8,183 nucleotides of DNA from Patescibacteria group bacterium (GCA_012798645.1 JAAZMU010000043.1:1-8183); one strand, 5' to 3'; shown: positions 1 to 6,271, counted from the first letter of the stretch. Numbers and translations are program-made. The notes: generated by a model from the sequence alone, not told the origin.

Positions 1-548
1 AATTCAATACCAATTGAAAAATCATTTACATTAGTTCTTTTGTCTTCCATTGTGCTTTCGCCTGCATGGTAAGCAATGTTCTTGTTTTCCACTAATTGAT
101 AAACATTGCCTTTTCTATCAATTAAATAATGGGGGGAAACCTTGTAAAGCTTGTATTCATAAAGAACACCTTCAACGCTAAAAGGGTCATTGCCTAGTGC
201 GTCATAAGAGGAGTGAATAACGATTGTGTCAATAAAGCGAGGATTTGCAAGGGTGTGATGTCCCCAATCAACAAGTCTTTTAATGATTGAAAAGGACGCT
301 TTGGGTTCTTCTATGATAGGCTCTTGTTTAAGTATTTCTTCTTCTATAATGGGTGCTTCTTGTATTGGTTCTTCCTTGGGTTCTTCTATTTCCTCTTCTT
401 CTATGATAGGCTCTTGTTCAAGTATTTCTTCTTCTATAATGGGCGCTTCTTGTATTGGTTCTTCCTCCTTATTTCCAAGAATAAGAAAGACAAAAAGACT
501 GAAGCATGCGATTATTGCGAGGAACAAAGTGTATTCTGATATTTTCAT
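1..548 (-). CDS. Membrane-anchored N-acetylmuramoyl-L-alanine amidase (Amidase_2/PGRP fold), 3' end beyond window
   Basis: Reading from ATG at 548 gives 182 codons before the window edge, so the C-terminal part of the catalytic domain is missing. Residues about 5-24 form one hydrophobic segment ending in LILGNK, probably an uncleaved signal anchor with the rest outside the cell. Residues 28-83 are a Glu/Pro/Ile-rich linker holding a 30-residue tandem repeat. From about residue 86 the sequence matches the type 2 amidase/peptidoglycan-recognition fold: 'IDTIVIHSS' with the presumed first zinc ligand H112, then 'VSPHYLIDRKGNVYQLV', then 'AYHAGES' with H161 and 'NDFSIGIE'. The family cuts the amide bond between N-acetylmuramic acid and L-alanine in peptidoglycan. 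The remaining zinc ligands lie outside the window, so catalytic competence is unproven. No Shine-Dalgarno sequence precedes the start. A weak possible promoter (TTGAGC 599-594, CATATT 576-571) would lie partly in the tRNA gene. The family call is firm; the anchor topology is inferred. Confidence 0.88.
   Translation of the reverse strand, partial: MKISEYTLFLAIIACFSLFVFLILGNKEEEPIQEAPIIEEEILEQEPIIEEEEIEEPKEEPIQEAPIIEEEILKQEPIIEEPKASFSIIKRLVDWGHHTLANPRFIDTIVIHSSYDALGNDPFSVEGVLYEYKLYKVSPHYLIDRKGNVYQLVENKNIAYHAGESTMEDKRTNVNDFSIGIE
306..466 (-). repeat. 90-bp-period tandem repeat encoding the Glu/Pro-rich linker of the amidase
   Basis: Bases 306-376 and 396-466 match at 69 of 71 positions with an offset of 90 bases, which is exactly 30 codons. 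The encoded units share EEPIQEAPIIEEEIL, with either EQEPIIEE or KQEPIIEE following. The two differences are at 329/419 and 354/444. One changes Glu to Lys and the other is a silent GCA/GCG alanine change. The repeat keeps frame, so it lengthens an acidic spacer between membrane and enzyme. Confidence 0.93.
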
Positions 549-572
549 TGTTTTTTATTTTTTTTCTGCTAA

Positions 573-578
573 TATGAT
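573..578 (+). promoter_or_regulatory. Candidate -10 box of the tRNA-Ala gene
   Basis: TATGAT (one mismatch to TATAAT) ends six bases before the first base of the mature tRNA at 585. A weak -35-like TTGTTT lies at 548-553, with a wide 19-base spacer. If used, transcription would begin at or next to the mature 5' end and leave almost no 5' leader for RNase P. The region is AT-rich, so a chance match is possible. Confidence 0.4.
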
Positions 579-584
579 TTTAAT

Positions 585-657
585 GGGCTCATGGCTCAAT
601 TGGTAGAGCATCCCCATGGCATGGGGAAGGTTGTGGGTTCAAGTCCCACTGAGTCCA
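585..657 (+). tRNA. tRNA-Ala, anticodon GGC
   Basis: The full cloverleaf can be folded by hand. The acceptor stem GGGCTCA (585-591) pairs with TGAGTCC (650-656), with discriminator A657. The D stem is GCTC/GAGC around AATTGGTA, and the anticodon stem is TCCCC/GGGGA. The loop ATGGCAT places the anticodon GGC at 618-620. The T stem GTGGG/CCCAC encloses TTCAAGT. The third acceptor pair is G3:U70, the classic alanine identity element, which agrees independently with the anticodon. The 3' CCA is not encoded beyond the discriminator (CTA follows), so a CCA-adding enzyme is needed. It is the only plus-strand gene here. Its last base directly abuts the stop codon of the opposing gene at 658-660. I see no T-run terminator just downstream on the plus strand. 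Confidence 0.97.
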
Positions 658-1806
658 CTATTCAGTTTCTTGTTCAGATATTTCTTCTGGAATCTCTATA
701 CTTATCTCTTTATTGTGATCTTTAAACTCAATTTTAAAGTTTAAATTGCTTAAAAGTTCTCGCTCCTCTATGTTAAATGTAAGCTCGTAGAGTAAATAGT
801 CTTGCTTTCCAATTAAAAGTGTTCCATGGATTTGGTCTAAAAGTTCACTACTATTAGACATTATTTCATCAATTATTTCGGCAGCTTCCTCGTTGATTTC
901 ATAAAAGAGTTCTTTGTTCTCGTCAGTAACACCGAGTATTATTTCTAAAGCGTCTTTGAAAAACTCTGTTTCTTTGTTTTTGTCTATGCTAAAGGAATAG
1001 GAATAAAAGTCTTTGCTTGTTTCCTCTTCTTCTATGTTATAATGGGCTGTGCTTTTGATGGCTTGCTTGATTTTGTCGAAGTTCTTTTTCTTTCTTTTTT
1101 CAAGATAAAAGGACTCTTCTTTAGATTTAAAAGAATCTGTACTTTCCTCAAGAAGCTGAGCAAAGAAATCCACAATCTCAGATGATAATTCTACCCATTC
1201 CCCTTCTTCTTGAGCACAGAGCCCAAATTCTATAAGGACAAGATAATCTAAAAAGGAAATTAATGGCATTTCTTTTTGGTAATACAAAGGGTCGCTAGTT
1301 AGTCTGAAATAGCTTGTATTATTAATTTCTCTTGTTTCTATGCCCAAGTTCTTTTCACGCTCTACCATAAAGTGATCAATAATCGTAATCGTGTCTGAGT
1401 TGTTGAAAGCTCCGTCAATAGTTAGAAAAGCATCTTCTTGGGAAATCTCTGCTTTGTATTTTAGAGAGGTTAAGCTAAGCATATTTTCTCTCATATTTTC
1501 CATAACTATGCTTGGAGATTCATTTACTTCTTCAATTACAATAGGAGGGAGTTCTTTTTTAGGTTTTTTAGAATAGGAGATGATAGCAACAGAAGAGAGG
1601 AGAATAACAACAAGGAAAATTAAAAGCGAGATAAATATGTTTTTTGTGCTGATTTTAGGCTTGCTGTGCTCTTCTATTACTTGAAAAGCCTTTTCAATTG
1701 TTTCCTCTTGCCAATTATTCTTAAGAAGAATGTCCTTAATATCGTGCTTTGAGGCTCCGCGTTGAAGTTGCCTTTTGATATAGGAGATTAATTCTTTTGT
1801 TACCAT
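658..1806 (-). CDS. Single-pass membrane protein with helical N-terminal module and LolA/LppX-like ectodomain (paralogue B)
   Basis: I chose the ATG at 1806 (382 residues). It aligns the N-terminus, MVTKELISYIKRQLQRG, with the paralogue start MNNKQLISYIKKQLKRK, and it lies one base after the stop of the upstream gene, an arrangement typical of translational coupling. A longer reading from 1836 would overlap that gene by 29 bases. Residues 1-46 form a small helical, UBA/CUE-like module ending in 'NWQEETIEKAFQVI'. Residues about 57-77 are one membrane span. The rest is an extracytoplasmic domain rich in Glu and Lys with amphipathic strands, resembling the LolA/LppX/DUF6612 type of lipid-binding half-barrel; this fold call is an inference. 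Shared landmarks with paralogue A are 'TSLKYKAEIS' (113-122), 'GTLLIGKQDYLLYELT' (328-343) and 'FKDHNK' (361-366). It lacks A's cysteine-rich tail and has one cysteine (C197). Substrate and function are unknown. Confidence 0.85.
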   Translation of the reverse strand: MVTKELISYIKRQLQRGASKHDIKDILLKNNWQEETIEKAFQVIEEHSKPKISTKNIFISLLIFLVVILLSSVAIISYSKKPKKELPPIVIEEVNESPSIVMENMRENMLSLTSLKYKAEISQEDAFLTIDGAFNNSDTITIIDHFMVEREKNLGIETREINNTSYFRLTSDPLYYQKEMPLISFLDYLVLIEFGLCAQEEGEWVELSSEIVDFFAQLLEESTDSFKSKEESFYLEKRKKKNFDKIKQAIKSTAHYNIEEEETSKDFYSYSFSIDKNKETEFFKDALEIILGVTDENKELFYEINEEAAEIIDEIMSNSSELLDQIHGTLLIGKQDYLLYELTFNIEERELLSNLNFKIEFKDHNKEISIEIPEEISEQETE

Positions 1807-1807
1807 T

Positions 1808-3178
1808 TTATTTACAAATGCAGGCATCGGCATCACATTCGCCTACACCTGAGAAATCTAAATTATCTACGCACCATGTGCTATTATCTGAATTAATTGT
1901 GGCGCACCAATTTTCTCCATTGCTTTTTATTTCAAAACCATCTAATCCGCTTGCTATTTCTTGGATTGATTCTTCTTCGTTTGGATTTAAAATGTAGAGG
2001 TCTTCTTCTGTTTTTAGGTTTTCCATTTGCTCACTAATTATACTTAATGTATAAACATTTCCAATATTTTCAAAGTTAAGCAGAGATTCATTTCCTAAAA
2101 AGGAGAGCAGTGCTTCTTCTAAAAGTTCTTGAATAGTTTTTGAATCTGCAGGAGTATTAACTTTTACTCCTTTGTTATGATTGCTAAATTCTGCTTCGAA
2201 ATCAAGGCTTGCTCCCGCGCCTAAATCATAGCTAAAAAAGGTAGAATTCCCAGTTATTTTGTATAATAAGTGATCTGTCTTACCAATCCAGAGCTCTCCT
2301 TTGGGTGTTGTTAAATCTACCAGGGCTTTTCTGATTTCTCTAATAATCTCATCGGGCAATTCTTCCCCTCCGACTATTTGATTTAGTTCTAAGGCTAGGT
2401 TTAAAAGCCTTTCTTTGTTGGCTTCATATGCATACCTGTGAACGCTTTTACCATTGATTTTGTCTGAACTCACCTTGGTTATTTCAAAAATATTAGCATT
2501 TGCAGCTGTTTTTCTGACTTTTCCCATTATCTCTTCCTCTATGTTTCTACTTTCAATTTCTCTTAATGCGTCTTCAAAACCTTGCTCTTTTAATTGTTTT
2601 TTAATTTCCTCAAAATCTAATTTAATCCAGTTTCCTTTTAAAAATCCAATGTCAAGCATTTCAATTGCTGGGAGGTTTTGAATTTTGAAATAGTTTATTC
2701 TGTCAACTACTCTTGCCTCCATATTAAGGTCTCCCTCTAAAAGGTCTGTGTTTAGGCTAACAACTGCTGAGATGTTTGGATTATTGATATTCTCAATGTT
2801 AACAGAGCCATCAAAGACAACAAAAATATTATGATCTTCAATGCCATCATTTGCATCAAGTGATAAATGCCCTTTATAATTTAGTGAGGTTACATCTTGC
2901 ATTTTTTGTATCATTTTAAATACATTTCTTTCAGGTGATGCAAAAGGATCAAAGACTACAATTACAAGAAGTAAAACTAGTATAAAGGCTAATGCTGTTC
3001 CTGCAAAAAGCTGGGTTTTGTAAAAAGGTATTTTAGGGGGATTTTCTATTGCATCGAAAGCCTCGTCAATGTCAGGCTCTTGCCAGCCTTCTTCTTTAAG
3101 TACATTTCTAATTTCTTCTGGCGAAATCTTTCTTTTAAGTTGCTTTTTAATATATGAGATTAATTGCTTGTTGTTCAT
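1808..3178 (-). CDS. Single-pass membrane protein with helical N-terminal module, LolA/LppX-like ectodomain and Cys-rich pilin-like tail (paralogue A)
   Basis: This 456-residue protein has three parts. Residues 1-45 are a predicted helical module with the pattern ISYIKKQL-x(10)-I-x(8)-WQE-x(3)-DEAF, similar to short N-terminal modules I associate with Patescibacteria membrane proteins. A strong membrane span covers residues 57-76. The ectodomain from about residue 85 has 'TSLNYKGHLSLDA', 'GNWIKLDFEEIKKQL', 'INGKSVHRYAYEA' and 'GELWIGKTDHLLYKIT', a pattern like the LolA/LppX/DUF6612 half-barrel proteins; this is a fold inference. From about residue 372 a separate tail begins with 'NVYTLSIISEQMENL' and ends with five cysteines (C425, C436, C448, C453, C455). 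Its WCATINSDNSTWCVD stretch recalls the disulfide-bearing C-termini of type IV pilin-like proteins. The start at 3178 follows an A-rich leader without a Shine-Dalgarno sequence. It is the first gene of a tandem pair with the 658-1806 gene. I cannot assign a function. Confidence 0.87.
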   Translation of the reverse strand: MNNKQLISYIKKQLKRKISPEEIRNVLKEEGWQEPDIDEAFDAIENPPKIPFYKTQLFAGTALAFILVLLLVIVVFDPFASPERNVFKMIQKMQDVTSLNYKGHLSLDANDGIEDHNIFVVFDGSVNIENINNPNISAVVSLNTDLLEGDLNMEARVVDRINYFKIQNLPAIEMLDIGFLKGNWIKLDFEEIKKQLKEQGFEDALREIESRNIEEEIMGKVRKTAANANIFEITKVSSDKINGKSVHRYAYEANKERLLNLALELNQIVGGEELPDEIIREIRKALVDLTTPKGELWIGKTDHLLYKITGNSTFFSYDLGAGASLDFEAEFSNHNKGVKVNTPADSKTIQELLEEALLSFLGNESLLNFENIGNVYTLSIISEQMENLKTEEDLYILNPNEEESIQEIASGLDGFEIKSNGENWCATINSDNSTWCVDNLDFSGVGECDADACICK

Positions 3179-3208
3179 ATGATTTGTTTTTAATTTTTCT
3201 TATTATTA

Positions 3209-3237
3209 ATTTTAATTGAAAGTGTGATTAAATGCAA
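3209..3237 (-). promoter_or_regulatory. Weak candidate promoter for the paralogue pair
   Basis: Reading the minus strand, TTGCAT (3237-3232) and TAAAAT (3214-3209) are separated by 17 bases. The -10 matches 5 of 6 positions and the -35 only 3 of 6. It lies in the 64-base gap after the large surface-protein gene, where I see no terminator hairpin, so read-through from upstream is equally possible. Two AAGTGTG copies (3220-3226 and 3236-3242, 16 bases apart) flank and overlap the -35 region. Confidence 0.3.
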
Positions 3238-3242
3238 GTGTG

Positions 3243-6200
3243 CTATTTCTTTTTTACGTTAAGAGTAATACTAACTAATCTTGCCCAATTTCCAGACTTC
3301 CCAACATTTCCAACCCATAAGGTTATTGTTGAGCAATCTCCATATCTTTCAGGAACAGTCCATTTAAAGGAATCTGCGCCTGAAAATGTTTTAATTAAAT
3401 CTGCATTAGCGAAAATATAGATGTTGTCATCTGCTAAGTTTTTAACTTCCCATTCAATTGTATATTCTTCCCCTATTTCTACTGTGGAACCATGTGTTGG
3501 TGATTTAATATAGATTTTAGTTTCGCTTGTTTTTTCACAAGCAGGGAATGTTTCCCTGGAATCTCTTACATATTCCAGAATCTGACGGTTATCAAGTAGG
3601 GTCATTCTGCAATCTCCAGAAACATCTTTTATTGGAACATTAAGAGTAGTTTGTGTGGCATCTCTTTTGGTTATAGAGCCATCAAAGTCAACATCTCCTA
3701 CATTACCACATGGAGGATCCTTTTTAAGAGCGAGCTGGATATTACGCGCGCAAAGGTTGCCAACACAGATGTCAACGTTGCCTTCAGGCAATGGATCATT
3801 GTCCCAGGCAACAGTCCAGGTGTAGGTTCCTATTCCTGAATGTACTGAATCTATGGAAAGACCAGTTGCAACTACTTTTGTTGCTTGGCGAGTTATATTA
3901 GAATTACCTATTTTTTGGGTATAATTGTATCTAACGGTTAATTGGCTGCCTCCGCCACGCCACATAACACGCATTCTATCGTCTAAGTAATAGAGGGTGT
4001 TTGACTCTGGAAGGATTAGCTCTCTTGGTTTTCTTGTGGCAGTGAGTTTTTTCCTTAATGTAATTCGCGTCATAACACAATAAGAGCATCCGCCATGGGT
4101 TCCTACCCCGCCATATATACATTCTACTACTTCGTATCCTGCAGGGACAACATAGGGATAATGTCGCGAGCCTGGACAAAAAGCTTCTGCCCAAAAGGTA
4201 ATTGAGGTTGGTAAATAGTTTTCAACAACTTTTACGGCTCCAAACTTTTTAACATCTTCCTCTTTCATAATATCAAAGGAAACATAGTCTGAGGCTTGAG
4301 CTTCTCCATTTTTGTCAACGCTTACAATCCAGAATATTTTAGATTCTGTGTCTTCTGTAATTTTTGGTGCTTTGTATTGGTATAATGTAGCTTTTGGGTC
4401 CTTAATAGTCGCTATTTTATTGAAATTCCCGTCTGTGTCATCGTATATTTCAATACTACCTTCTTTTATATTCTCTAATGTCCAGGTAATATCGTATGTT
4501 TTATCTCCTAAAAGAATATCGGTTTCAGTGGGAAAAGTAATTTTAAGTTTTGGAGCGGGTCCAGTTTGTACTGGAGGTTTAGATTCTTCAACTTTAAAAT
4601 AAATGGAGTCTGATTCAAGTGTGCTTCCATTACTATCAATATTTGAGACTTTAATTGTTTGAACTCCTGTATTGGTTTTTGGAATTGTCCACTTTAAAGA
4701 AGTCTCTGTTCTTTTTAAGGTTCCTAAGATTTTGCCTGTTCCATCATAGACCTTGATCTCCCCTTCTTCTAAGTCTTTAGCTGTCCAGGTAATAGTGTAG
4801 GTTTGACCAGCTGTTAAAACATCGTTGATGGTAGGAAATGTGATTTTAATTTCTGGAAAGGCAGTGGATGCTGGAGGAGGAGAGCCTCCTTTTTTAATCG
4901 CGGTAAAAGAAGCACTGTCTAATGTAGTCCAATCATTGGAGTTATCAACATTTACAACTTGAATCATATCTGTATCTGAAGCAACCCATTTAAAAGAGGT
5001 TTTGTCTTTTGAAACAGTACCTAAATATTTATCAGAGCCATCAAAGATTTGAATATCTCCCTCGGTTAGGTTATGGGCTGTCCAGGTAATATCGTATGTT
5101 TCACCTATTTCAAGTACATCTCCATCTTTAGGGAAGATAATATTAATTCTTGGCAGATCAGAGATTATGCCAATCTTTTTTAGGGTGATTTTAGATAATG
5201 CGTTTCCACTTGTGCTTGCGCCTGCATTTTCAAGTAAAATTATTTCATAGTCATTACTAATTGGTCCAATGTCTACGTTTAAATAATGGACTTCTGCCCA
5301 AAAGGTAAATTCGTCGGGATAATTGCCAATGCTTGCTTTGTCTAGTTCAGTGATGGGAAGAGCTTGATAAAAATCATTGTTAACAAGAGGTAGAAAGGTA
5401 TAGCCTGTTTCGATTAAAGTACCTGTGCTGTCTTTGTTTAAAAGCCAAATTATTCGAGAATCAGTGCTTTTACTACTTTGAGGAACAGTCCAAGAAAAAG
5501 AGGTTTTGTCTTTTGAAACAGTACCTAAAATTCCAGAATCACTATGTATCTCAATATAGTCTTTGGTTAAGTGTTCTGCTGTCCATTTAATCTCGTATGT
5601 TTTACCTGTAACAAAAACATTATTTTCTTTTGGAAAAGTAATTTCAAGCTTTGGTGTGCCAACATTAAAGTCAACACTGTCTGATTCAACTGTGTTTCCT
5701 TTGCTATCAAGATTTAGAATCTTAAGTGTACCAGTGCTCTTGTATTCATAGGAAGCTGGAATAGTCCATTCAAAGCTAGTTTTATCTTTGGAAAGGGTGG
5801 CTAAAAGTTCTGAGGCATCGCGTATTTCAATTGTGTCTCCCTCTAGGTCTCTTGCCCTCCATTTAATATTATATGTTTCACCTACAACTAATGTATCTAC
5901 TTCCCTAGGAAAAACAAGTTTAAGTTTAAGCGCATCAATATCAAAATCAACACTGTCTGAGACAACTTCATTTCCATCATCGTCAACATTTAAGACTTTG
6001 ATTGTATTTGCATTTGTGGCAATCCATTCAAAGCTGGTTTCGTCCCTGGAAAGAGTGGCTAAAAGTTCTGAGGCATCACGTATTTCAATGCTACCCTCTT
6101 CTAAATTTTTTGCTGTCCAGGTAATATCGTATGTTTCTCCTACAATTAAAACATCATTAGCTTTAGGATAAGTAATGTTAATTTGTGGGGAATTATTAGC

Positions 6201-6263
6201 AAGAACAGCTAAAAAGCAAGGGAATAAGAGTACAACAAAAAGGATAAAGAATTTGTTTTTCAT
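3243..6263 (-). CDS. Large secreted multidomain protein with Kre9/KNH-like repeats, duplicated 'FWAE' module and dockerin
   Basis: The 1006-residue product starts with a signal peptide (about 1-22, cut near AVLA/NN). It then has about eight copies of a beta-sandwich repeat with the signature 'I-x-FP-x(3)-DVL-x-x-G-x-TYDITWTA-x-NL-x-x-x-x-IEI-x-D...SFEWT', at roughly 26-110, 111-202, 203-290, 370-455, 469-558, 571-665, 747-850 (degenerate) and 914-1004. This matches the bacterial use of the Kre9/KNH (Ser-Thr-rich GPI-anchored family) domain. Two related modules containing 'FWAE' interrupt the array at about 313-364 and 682-739. Residues 852-900 form a dockerin with two EF-like loops. No LPXTG-type signal, PEP-CTERM or C-terminal membrane span is present (it ends NVKKK), so it is either released or held by non-covalent contacts, perhaps a cohesin. 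It is probably an extracellular scaffold or adhesin; the ligand is unknown. Its own strong promoter lies just upstream, with little or no leader. The TAG stop is at 3245-3243. Confidence 0.9.
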   Translation of the reverse strand: MKNKFFILFVVLLFPCFLAVLANNSPQINITYPKANDVLIVGETYDITWTAKNLEEGSIEIRDASELLATLSRDETSFEWIATNANTIKVLNVDDDGNEVVSDSVDFDIDALKLKLVFPREVDTLVVGETYNIKWRARDLEGDTIEIRDASELLATLSKDKTSFEWTIPASYEYKSTGTLKILNLDSKGNTVESDSVDFNVGTPKLEITFPKENNVFVTGKTYEIKWTAEHLTKDYIEIHSDSGILGTVSKDKTSFSWTVPQSSKSTDSRIIWLLNKDSTGTLIETGYTFLPLVNNDFYQALPITELDKASIGNYPDEFTFWAEVHYLNVDIGPISNDYEIILLENAGASTSGNALSKITLKKIGIISDLPRINIIFPKDGDVLEIGETYDITWTAHNLTEGDIQIFDGSDKYLGTVSKDKTSFKWVASDTDMIQVVNVDNSNDWTTLDSASFTAIKKGGSPPPASTAFPEIKITFPTINDVLTAGQTYTITWTAKDLEEGEIKVYDGTGKILGTLKRTETSLKWTIPKTNTGVQTIKVSNIDSNGSTLESDSIYFKVEESKPPVQTGPAPKLKITFPTETDILLGDKTYDITWTLENIKEGSIEIYDDTDGNFNKIATIKDPKATLYQYKAPKITEDTESKIFWIVSVDKNGEAQASDYVSFDIMKEEDVKKFGAVKVVENYLPTSITFWAEAFCPGSRHYPYVVPAGYEVVECIYGGVGTHGGCSYCVMTRITLRKKLTATRKPRELILPESNTLYYLDDRMRVMWRGGGSQLTVRYNYTQKIGNSNITRQATKVVATGLSIDSVHSGIGTYTWTVAWDNDPLPEGNVDICVGNLCARNIQLALKKDPPCGNVGDVDFDGSITKRDATQTTLNVPIKDVSGDCRMTLLDNRQILEYVRDSRETFPACEKTSETKIYIKSPTHGSTVEIGEEYTIEWEVKNLADDNIYIFANADLIKTFSGADSFKWTVPERYGDCSTITLWVGNVGKSGNWARLVSITLNVKKK
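3564..3710 (-). other. Dockerin type I-like domain within the surface protein
   Basis: Loop 1 covers residues 857-868, DVDFDGSITKRD, with acidic ligands at positions 1, 3, 5 and 12 and Gly at 6, as in a calcium-binding dockerin loop. Loop 2 covers 880-891, DVSGDCRMTLLD, again with D, S, D and D at positions 1, 3, 5 and 12, but Cys885 replaces the usual Gly at position 6. Cys852 sits just before loop 1 and Cys909 just after the domain. Dockerins bind cohesins in a calcium-dependent way; no cohesin is encoded in this window. Confidence 0.8.
4047..4220 (-). repeat. Second copy of the 'FWAE' module (Cys-bearing)
   Basis: Residues 682-739 share a frame with residues 313-364 (bases 5172-5327). Both begin with a Pro-containing turn, then F/I-T-FWAE, a glycine-rich middle, a Y-E-hydrophobic strand and an end of the form (S/T)(K/R)ITL(K/R)K. 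The first copy has no cysteine; this one has C696, C715, C726 and C729. I do not recognise a named family. Confidence 0.6.
5172..5327 (-). repeat. First copy of the 'FWAE' module (no Cys)
   Basis: Residues 313-364, between the third and fourth Kre9-like domains, contain FTFWAEVHYLNV, then NDYEIILLENAG, and end in LSKITLKK. The module aligns with residues 682-739 of the same protein, which likewise sits just after a Kre9-like domain. Both look like an all-beta insert. Confidence 0.6.
5790..6089 (-). repeat. Near-identical DNA segments in the first two Kre9-like repeats
   Basis: Bases 5790-5831 and 6048-6089 match at 40 of 42 positions with an offset of 258 bases (86 codons, one domain). Both encode IRDASELLATLS. 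In addition, a 22-base stretch encoding part of YDITWT is identical at 4480-4501, 5080-5101 and 6115-6136. Synonymous sites are conserved too, which suggests recent duplication or gene conversion between domains. Confidence 0.85.
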
Positions 6264-6271
6264 TATTAGTT

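Noticed and set aside
306..466. CRISPR-like repeat array
   Set aside because: There are only two copies, in frame and without unique spacers; it is a coding duplication. No CRISPR array or insertion sequence is visible elsewhere.
501..506. Lipobox-like IIAC in the amidase N-terminus (Cys15)
   Set aside because: The cysteine is in the middle of a continuous hydrophobic segment that runs ten residues further, so a membrane anchor is more likely than lipidation.
283..606. Plus-strand Ser/Ile-rich open frames over the left edge (also 324-539)
   Set aside because: They are antisense to the repeated linker of the amidase, and the low-complexity Ser/Phe composition is the mirror of its Glu codons.
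3976..4194. 72-codon minus-strand open frame
   Set aside because: It is an alternative frame inside the surface-protein gene, Arg/Cys-rich with no start context or homology.
5788..6171. 127-codon plus-strand open frame
   Set aside because: It lies wholly antisense to the Kre9-like repeats; its Ser-rich, internally repeated sequence simply reflects them.
6210..6224. Lipoprotein signal at Cys16 of the surface protein
   Set aside because: The residues before it (LLFPC) do not fit a lipobox, and a normal signal-peptidase site AVLA/NN follows.
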